A stretch of 64,000 nt of DNA from Phellopilus nigrolimitatus (taxonomy: Eukaryota; Basidiomycota; Agaricomycetes; Hymenochaetales; Hymenochaetaceae). Below are positions 57,487-64,000 of the stretch, in pieces. The notes beneath the pieces are model-generated. The model worked only from the letters and a program-made list of their open reading frames with translations. It did no database searches and was not told the origin of the DNA. The translations under genes and the position numbers were made by a program. The stretch lies in the NCBI GenBank assembly GCA_021029095.1, contig JAJOHG010000004.1:1054001-1118000 (forward strand), given 5' to 3'. Position 1 is the stretch's first letter; each line of letters opens with the position of its first letter.

Positions 57487-57812
57487 ACTCGAGCAGGAAA
57501 ACATTAAAAACGTTCTGAATCGTAAAGTCGTGAAGTAAGTTGAAATGATTGCAAGACGTATCGCAGTAATATATATTGTACGGCCAGCAACTCCGCAAAC
57601 GGCGCGGCCGGCTAAGATGCGTGTTATCAAAGTTATGACGCATCCTCAATCTCTCTCACAACACTCTTCTTTCCTTTTGCAACCCTTCGTAGTTATCCAG
57701 AGATATATATACAAACAAGTAAAAGCGTAAGATAAGGGACAATGGGAAGTGATGAGATCTTTCTTTTGCTCGGATGATCTCTTTTGAAGAAAGTGTTAGA
57801 GGTGTGAGGCAT

Positions 57813-59194
57813 TTATTCCTTGGCGTCGGGGCGCAGAGAACGGACAGTCCTTCCTGTGAAGAGATTTCAGAAACTGATAGCGATAAACATAATATGACGG
57901 AAAACGTACCAGCAATCCACATCTCCTGCTCGTCGATAGCCTTGAGCTCCTTCGCGAGGTCCTCGCGGTACGTCTTGCGACCATTGAACTCGAGCGAGTT
58001 CGACGTCTCCGTGCCGTTCTTCACGCTTTCGTAGAGCTTCTCAAACACAGGCCTGTTCGCGGCCTCGAAGATCGGGGCCCAGTCAAGCGCACCGCGGCGC
58101 GCGGTCGTTGAGCACGCGTTGTACATGTAGTCCATGCCGTGCTGGCCGATGAGCGGGAAAAGAGACTGTGTCGCCTCCTCGACGGTCTCGTTGAACGCCT
58201 CCGACGGAGAGTGACCGTTCGCACGGAGGACCTTGTACTGGGCAAGGAACATACCCTCTTAACAGAGCGGTCAGCATATGGTACAGAGTGGAAGATGGGC
58301 ACGTACGGATACCGCCCATGAGGACACCACGCTCGCCGTACAGGTCAGAGTAGACTTCCTTCTCGAAGGTCGTCTCGTACATGTAGCCGGAACCGATACC
58401 GACACCGATGGCGGTCGCCTTCTCGAGCGCCTTGCCGGACACATCCTGCCAGACCGCGACCGAGGAGTTGATGCCTCGGCCCTCCTTGAAGAGCGTGCGG
58501 ACGGTACGGCCAGAGCCCTTGGGCGCGACAAGGATGACGTCGACGTCCTTGGGGGGCGCGACGTGCGTGAGGTCCTTGTACACGATGGAGAAACCGTGCG
58601 AGAAGTAGAGGGTCTTGCCCTTGGTGATGAGGGGCGCAATCGTGGGCCACGTCTGGCTCTGCGCGGCGTCAGAAAGAAGGTTCATGATGATCGTGCCGCG
58701 GTCGATGGCCTCCTCGATAGAGAAGAGCGTCTCGCCAGGGACCCAGCCATCCTCCTGGGCCTGCCTCCAGCTCTCGCCGTCCTTACGGACACCGACAACG
58801 ACATTGAGGCCGTTATCGCGCGCATTCAGACCCTGGCCGTGGCCCTGCGAGCCGTAGCCGATGAGCGCCAGCGTGTCGTTTTTGAAGTACTCCTGGAGCT
58901 TGGGGAGCGGCCAGTCCGCGCGCTCGTAAACCTTCTCCTCGACACCTGCGAAGCTGAGCGTCTTCACTCCACGGGCCTACAGAACATTATATTTAGAAAT
59001 TTTAATTATGCAGAGATAATAGAATTTTTTAATACCTGGACAGACGTGGCAGCCTTCAGCGCGGGCTTAGCTGCCCGCGCAGCGACAGAGAACGACCTGG
59101 CAGTAGAGCGCGAGGCGGCGGCGGCGCTGCGAGGAGCAGTGCGCCCCGCAGCGCGGACGACGTTGCTGGCGGAACGAGCAGCGAAGGAGGCCAT
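57813..59194 (-). CDS. ILV5: Ketol-acid (acetohydroxyacid) reductoisomerase
   Basis: Four exons (59194..59036, 58976..58307, 58257..57910, 57853..57813) give 405 residues. It carries out the isomerisation and NADPH-dependent reduction step of valine, leucine and isoleucine synthesis in mitochondria. An Ala/Ser/Arg presequence (MASFAARSASNVVRAAGRTA) precedes the Rossmann motif IGYGSQGHGQGLNARDNGLN. Class-I Ilv5 signatures follow: LVAPKGSGRTVRTLFKEGRG, YSDLYGERGVLMGGIQGMF, EATQSLFPLIGQHGMDYMYN, ACSTTARRGALDWAPIF. The strongly GC-biased codons fit a highly expressed enzyme. Confidence 0.96.
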
Positions 59195-60029
59195 AGTACG
59201 GTGAAAAGGGAGAAGGAGGTGGTTGGAGAAAGAGGTGCTGCTTCTTGGTCGCGTCGAGTCAAATGCACAGAAAAAAACCAGCTGGCCGCTTTCGGCCGAA
59301 CCATGCCGATCCTCATTTAGCAGTGAATTTAGCGTCGATCATCCTCAAGCCACTCAGCACTGACGCCGCCGACGCCGCCGCCACAGATTCCCAGAGCGAA
59401 CGGGAGACAAAAATAAGAGCAAGTGCTCCAAAATATAAAATTAAATCCTGTGATGGTACGTATTCCAAAGCTTCAGTAACGAAAAGCATTATGACTGTGT
59501 CAGCTAACTCACTGACAAGAGGTGGATGGTACTGGCCTGAGCAGTTTGTAGGAAGATCAAAAAATAACTTACTGCAATTTTTGAACGCTTGAAGCACCTA
59601 ACTTTCTCTTCCAGCTACTAAAAGACTTCCGCGGGGGCACTCTTAAACAGTTTCGAAGGACCCATGCTCGCCCTCCGAAACGACCGAGATGGCTTGCCTC
59701 TCCTGGTGCCCTTCGCTCAATCTGTTTCTCTGCAGTTTTCAATGTTCCTCACGTATACTCTGATCTTCTTTAAACTCTGACGCACCCGATCTTTGAATGC
59801 GACTTATGCGTCATGATAATCCACGAACTACTTAAAGTTTTGGTGTCAAAACACAGGTTACAAAAAGAAGGTAGATAATTTAAATTTAGAATTCGCTCCC
59901 CAAATTCTTATTCCTGATTTGAGACGAGTGCTTTTACACGGATACCGAAAGCAGTACTAGATGGGTGCTTCAAAGGTCGGCGCATGCGTACTGCAGCTTG
60001 ATTGAATGCACAAGCTATCAGAATGAAAC
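59195..60029. other. Intergenic region; small membrane-protein-like frame not supported
   Basis: Promoter side of ILV5 and 3' side of the unknown gene at 60030. A minus-strand open stretch (59597..59313) includes a hydrophobic segment (DLILYFGALALIFVSRSLWE), but its N-terminus lacks a plausible ATG and no family is recognised. Left uncalled. Confidence 0.35.
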
Positions 60030-61069
60030 TCAATCCACAACATGTACCTGTTGAGTCGCCGTCTCCATATGCGTTTCCCGATTCACACTTGCTTGCGCTT
60101 CCGAATCATCTGGCATGCCGAAAAACGCGGGTGAGACATAGACTTCTACGACCGTCGCCCGAATCTTGTACGACTCCAGCCTGCGTTTCCCTTCCTGCTC
60201 ATCACTTCGCACATCATGCGCCGACGTCACACTTCCGGCTACAACCTCCAGCTTCACCTTAAGTCCCCAAACCCGCTCATAGTCCCAAATAACTTTCTCA
60301 AGCGCCTCAAGCGGTTTATGCTCGCCCGCCAACTCTATGAACTTGCGCGACCAGTTCCCGCTCCACGCCCCCGTCTGCGAAAAGGCGTCCTGTTCGAGGC
60401 CGAGATCCTCCGTCTCCTCGCTGTTCTCTGCATCCACGCCGTCCTTACTCGCCGCCTGGTGCATCTGAGGTCAGGCATATCGAGGTTTATCACCTGGCTT
60501 TCTGGCACCGCAGACACGACCTCGTCCTGCCCGCCGGTGCTGAAGTAAAAGGGCGGTGTGTTCTCGTCACGCTCCTCATCTGTCCAGTTTTCATCGTAGA
60601 CTGCCTTGAACGCAGAGGCCTTAGCGTCGGGTAAAATGGGTCGGTGCACTAGAAAAAGCGGGTCCTGCTCGTCCGCCTCCCCAAAAATACCGCCGTAATA
60701 CGTAATTGACGAACCGGTCGTCCCAATGAACGACGAGCGCTTGTAGGTGAAGCGGAGTCCAGACTTCCGACGTGCCTTGTAAACAAAAGCTCTGTGCTCG
60801 GCGGACCACATCGACGGGAACAGGTAGTAAGCCGGGTCAGTGCCTTTGCGGCGGACGGCAACATATGCTCCATATCGCACCGGTGCGTTGCCATCGGCAT
60901 TCCAAATTCTCGGCTCGCCTACCCATCGGAGAGCCGACAGGCAGAGCCGCTCGGTAGGAAGCTTCGGGGGCGGCGGAGCCTGCTTCGCCTTTTTGTAAAC
61001 ATGAACAGCTACAGCGGTGTTCGAGTCGATTTGCAAGTCCCTATTCGAATTCTTCCTCTTTCCAGACAT
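60030..61069 (-). CDS. Conserved-looking protein of unknown function, one-base frameshift
   Basis: From MSGKRKNSNRDLQIDSNTAV (61069) a single open frame runs to about 60470: KLPTERLCLSALRWVGEPRI, YGAYVAVRRKGTDPAYYLFP, SMWSAEHRAFVYKARRKSGL, IGTTGSSITYYGGIFGEADE, SAVPESQVINLDMPD. At about 60468 the sense moves by one base to HQAASKDGVDAENSEETEDL, GAWSGNWSRKFIELAGEHKP and LEALEKVIWDYERVWGLKVK, and continues to 60030. No splice signals lie at the shift, so an indel is likely. A donor-like GTACAT near 60046 leaves the 3' end uncertain. No domain is recognised; the basic N-terminus suggests a nuclear protein. Confidence 0.55.
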
Positions 61070-61567
61070 TTCAGGAATTTGAACACCCCGTTGCGCTATG
61101 CTTAAGGAAATAAAATACGTCAGTCAATGGGGCATCGCTTGAATAAAACTAGCCTCACCCGGGGATATGACTTGGTGGTCCAATGGTGGATAAAAACAAA
61201 CACAGAAAATGGGATTCAAAACATAAAAAGAAATATCACGTGATATTACTGAAACTTCGTAGTTTCAAGTTTGTCCCAAGACATAAAGTAAATTCTTCTA
61301 ACAAAATCAAAGAGTATGTACTTCGCTAAACCACTTGTTTGTTCTGATTTCTAAGGCCATCACAGACGACCAGGTCGTCGATGTCAAATCTGGTATATAA
61401 ATCTTGATTAGTCAAAGACTCAAAAGCGATGTGACCCTAAACACTTCCCAACAATTGAAAGAAAATCTTTTATGAAACATCGGAGAAACATAGCGAGATA
61501 AAGTCAGTAACAGAAAGTCAAGTCTTATAAGTTACGCATCAAGCAAACTAAGAAAACGAGTCAAGTG

Positions 61568-62796
61568 TCACCACCTCCCCTTCCCTGCCCTCCCTCGATC
61601 TCGATCTCGATCTCCTCTGGGCTCATGTACATGCTCGCGCTCCCCGCCTACACCCCACCCGCGCTGCCGGACATCCGGCATATCGTGCCTTCGATGCGCC
61701 TCCGCGACCGCACGCGAGTTGAACTGGTCGCCGTAGCGGAACGTGTCTTCCCCGCCGCGCACTGTCGACGGCGTCGCACTGCCCGCCAGCTCGCGCTTCT
61801 TGCGCGCAATGAGCGCGAGGGCGCGCGCACGCTCGCTGGACTCGCGCGCCTCGCGGGCGGAGCGTTCGGGATCTGCCGCAGCTAACTTATCGGGCTGTCC
61901 TTCTGGTGTGGCTCTGGCGGAGGCTGCATGTGAGGGCGGACCGCCCCATTCTCGTCTGCGGTTTGTCTGTTGGTAGGATGAAGAGGTAGAGGATGAGGAG
62001 GGTGGGTAGCGGGTTGCTAGTTCGCGCTGGATTGCGGCTAGCGGATCGGAGCGGGATTTGTGGGAAAGGTCGCGCGTTCTAGTACAAATCAGAATGGACA
62101 AAGGGCGGAGTTGCATGTAGACGCTCTCACCTGCGCTCGTCATCCTTGCCTTCCTCTGAGTCTTTCGACTTCTCCGAGTACCAGGGCTTCAGGTCCTTCG
62201 CGCTCGGCGCAAGCGGCACCCCCTTTTCCGTCTCCATCTTGTCCTTGCCATTCTTCTTGCCAAGTTTGTCGAGCTCGCGCGTTTTCGTAAGGGCAGATGA
62301 GATAGTTCCCTACGTAGCACAGACATCGACGTCGGAAACCATATGTCGCAGCTGGAGAACAAGACGCACCTGCTCGAGCTCTTCGAACAAGTTGATATGC
62401 TTTCCGCCTCCCAAGGCAGAAAGGGATGACGGCCCTGCCACGGCCTCGATCCGCAGAGACGGGTCGGCTGCCTGTGCGAGCAGCTCGCGCTCGCGGGCAT
62501 CGTCCTCCTTGCGCTTGGACTTCGCGGACGGTGCTCCGCCGGAGCGATCGCGGAGCAGAGATAAGCGGGCTTCAGCGTCCTTCGGCACGAATGGAAACGA
62601 ACGCATGACGGGTCGTAAAATTGAGCGTGAAAAGACAAGCAAGCAGACGAAGCAAGCAACTCACGGCGAGCATCATGCGCCCCTCCTCTTTCTCCTCCTT
62701 GAGGCGTGCCTCCTCCTCATCTTGCCGCACACGCTCGATATTGTCCCGCCTGTAAGGATGGTACGATTTGTGGTGGGCGATGTTCAGCTTTCCCAT
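61568..62796 (-). CDS. LENG1-like CIR_N-domain protein
   Basis: Four exons (62796..62665, 62579..62370, 62309..62131, 62078..61568) join to 343 residues. The N-terminus, GKLNIAHHKSYHPYRRDNIE followed by RVRQDEEEARLKEEKEEGRM, is a CIR_N domain of the leukocyte-receptor-cluster-member-1 type. Later segments include ALGGGKHINLFEELEQ, then the disordered, charged tail that ends in Arg/Asp repeats (RGDRDRDRGRAGKGRW). LENG1-like proteins are associated with spliceosomes; that role is inferred, not shown. Start is the first ATG of the domain. Confidence 0.8.
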
Positions 62797-63225
62797 CCTC
62801 GCTCACCCTCCCAGTTCAGAGTTGTAGATTCGTAGCTTCAGCGACAGGACCAAGGAACTTGGAATCCAGTCTTGGAAGCGCTCACGTCGTTTGTCATTTG
62901 TGCACGTGACTCGTTTATTATTGCACGTGATTGAGTCTCGGCGCGGCCAGGCTCGCGTTTCGGAACTTACTAATGCTACCTCACATCAACGGAAGTGCTC
63001 CGTCTGTCAAATTTTCTTCATAAATCTTCCTAGTTGCGGATCCATATCATCAGTTCACATCGACTGACTCGCGGCTCTAATGCCCTTTGTAATGTCCTCG
63101 ACCTCTGAAATCGATTACCATTTCTTGCCGATTTCAAAGTTATGGATTTACGTGAATTCCACCGCCAAGCTTCTCACAAAGATAGAGCATCGATAGAAGT
63201 CGAACTGTTATACTCGGCCAAAAAA

Positions 63226-63326
63226 TGACTTAGCCAGGAATTGAACCTGGAACCATCTGTGGACATGAACATTTTCAATATGTCTTTCATGTTAGACAGA
63301 TATCATAACCGCTAGACCACTAAGTC
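63226..63326 (-). tRNA. tRNA-Val (AAC) with a 28-nt intron
   Basis: Minus strand: GACTTAG pairs with CTAAGTC and is followed by discriminator A. D arm TGGTCTAGCGGTTATGAT has the A box; anticodon stem TCTGT/ACAGA encloses CTAACA...C, giving AAC after removal of a 28-nt intron one base 3' of the anticodon. T arm CCAGG-TTCAATT-CCTGG is perfect. A T run follows. 73 nt mature length is normal. Confidence 0.9.
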
Positions 63327-63339
63327 TTTTTTGAATGTA

Positions 63340-64000
63340 TGTCTTTATTGATCTAATGGTATAGTTCGGTTATTTGGGACAAAAATTTATCGAGGATTTC
63401 TTTTCAAATAGTTGTTCAGGTCGGCGCGTCGCGCATCACTATCTGGACCCTAACTTCCGATGTATGCTTCTAATTATATGAATTATTCGCATTTTGAGGC
63501 ATAGGTATGTACATGAATTATCAAGACTGAAACAAGAAAAAGGAAGGGGACGGTATGTAGCGTTCTCCTAGCGAATATAAGATGATCGGGCATGTTTATG
63601 TGGTCCTCAAGGCAGAGGAAAGGAACCCCCTCGACTGTGTACTTTTATCCGTTTATTAGGACCATCGGTTTCATCTGAGTCTCCAGGTCAAGCTTTCCGT
63701 TTTTGCTTGATTTGATTGTTGACCAGTGCAAACACTGCAAAGGATCAAAGCTAAAGCCTTTGTATGCAGTGGCGGAGAGCGACAGCACATGCGCGTTGAG
63801 AGATACGAGATGCGGGATTTGAGCTGGTCTTCAGAGCAGCTAGCAGGCTGGGCGGGTTGCTACATCAGAAAATACAACCTATTACAGCGGAAGTCGAAGA
63901 CACGCGCGAAGCTTGGCACAGGAAGGCTCTGTGGAGAGGGAAGCAGCGACGGATACGCGTGCGCCGCCCGTACAGAGATAGATCGGGGATTCGGAGAAAT
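63340..64000. other. Window end; possible last exon of a gene entering from the right
   Basis: On the minus strand 63734..63688 an exon-like piece after a TTTGCAG acceptor reads VFALVNNQIKQKRKA and stops, which could be the basic C-terminus of a gene starting beyond the window. Nothing else here has coding character. Confidence 0.25.

Noticed and set aside
48869..59194. Secondary-metabolite cluster around the P450
   Set aside because: Neighbours are LYS4, trimethyllysine dioxygenase, ILV5 and a RabGAP; no backbone synthase, transporter or regulator is present.
58278..59204. 308-codon plus-strand frame opposite ILV5
   Set aside because: It mirrors the GC-biased codons of ILV5, has no start context or family resemblance, and the ILV5 reading is unequivocal.

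Overview
The window is nuclear DNA of a filamentous basidiomycete, most likely an Agaricomycete. Genes are dense and split by many 48-60 nt introns with GTRNGT donors and YAG acceptors. Nearly all recognisable proteins are fungal housekeeping genes, and two tRNA genes carry introns. No plasmid, virus, CRISPR array or bacterial operon is visible.

Layout: (a) 1-5.4 kb: the 5' part of a polyglutamine gene (-); degenerate ~200 bp tandem repeats with a Tc1/mariner-like element and, nested inside it, a 441 bp MITE; a GNAT acetyltransferase (+); then a decayed Sec24 fragment and other debris. (b) 5.6-26.1 kb: tri-snRNP factor SART1/Snu66 (-), RMND1-like mitochondrial protein (+), ribosomal protein L4 chaperone Acl4 (-), an orphan gene (+), a basidiomycete EF-hand gene (+), an Svf1-like gene with broken frame (+), formamidase (-) and an alpha-arrestin (-). 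(c) 26.1-34.4 kb: transposon and gene-debris island: a pogo/Fot1-type transposon with an intact 749-codon transposase, a Tc1 relic, a 1.58 kb element with ~130 bp inverted ends interrupted by an hAT-type MITE with a perfect 8 bp target duplication, a tRNA-Trp with a partial copy, and a chimera of fragments of adenylate cyclase, the window's own ACL4 gene and the window's own uL30m gene. (d) 34.5-48.8 kb: uL30m (+), Dpb11/Rad4 (+), PP2A methylesterase PPME1 (+), AAA-ATPase Rix7/NVL (-), Coa6 (+), TBC RabGAP (+). (e) 48.9-64 kb: cytochrome P450 (-), homoaconitase LYS4 (+), trimethyllysine dioxygenase (-), acetohydroxyacid reductoisomerase ILV5 (-), an unknown gene (-), a LENG1-like CIR_N protein (-), and tRNA-Val (-).

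The genes do not form one pathway. Ribosome biogenesis (Acl4, Rix7), mitochondrial function (RMND1-like, uL30m, Coa6) and amino-acid metabolism (LYS4, ILV5, trimethyllysine dioxygenase) recur. Several gene pairs share short divergent promoters: SART1/RMND1, ACL4/orphan and RIX7/COA6.

Most interesting are: the non-autonomous MITE at 1.4 kb, which is an internal-deletion derivative of the transposon at 26-29.5 kb; the chimeric gene-fragment island at 32.6-34.2 kb; micro-exons of 5 and 6 nt; recurrent GC-AG introns; and isolated one-base indels in conserved genes, which may be assembly errors. Exon boundaries were placed by eye and can be off by one base.
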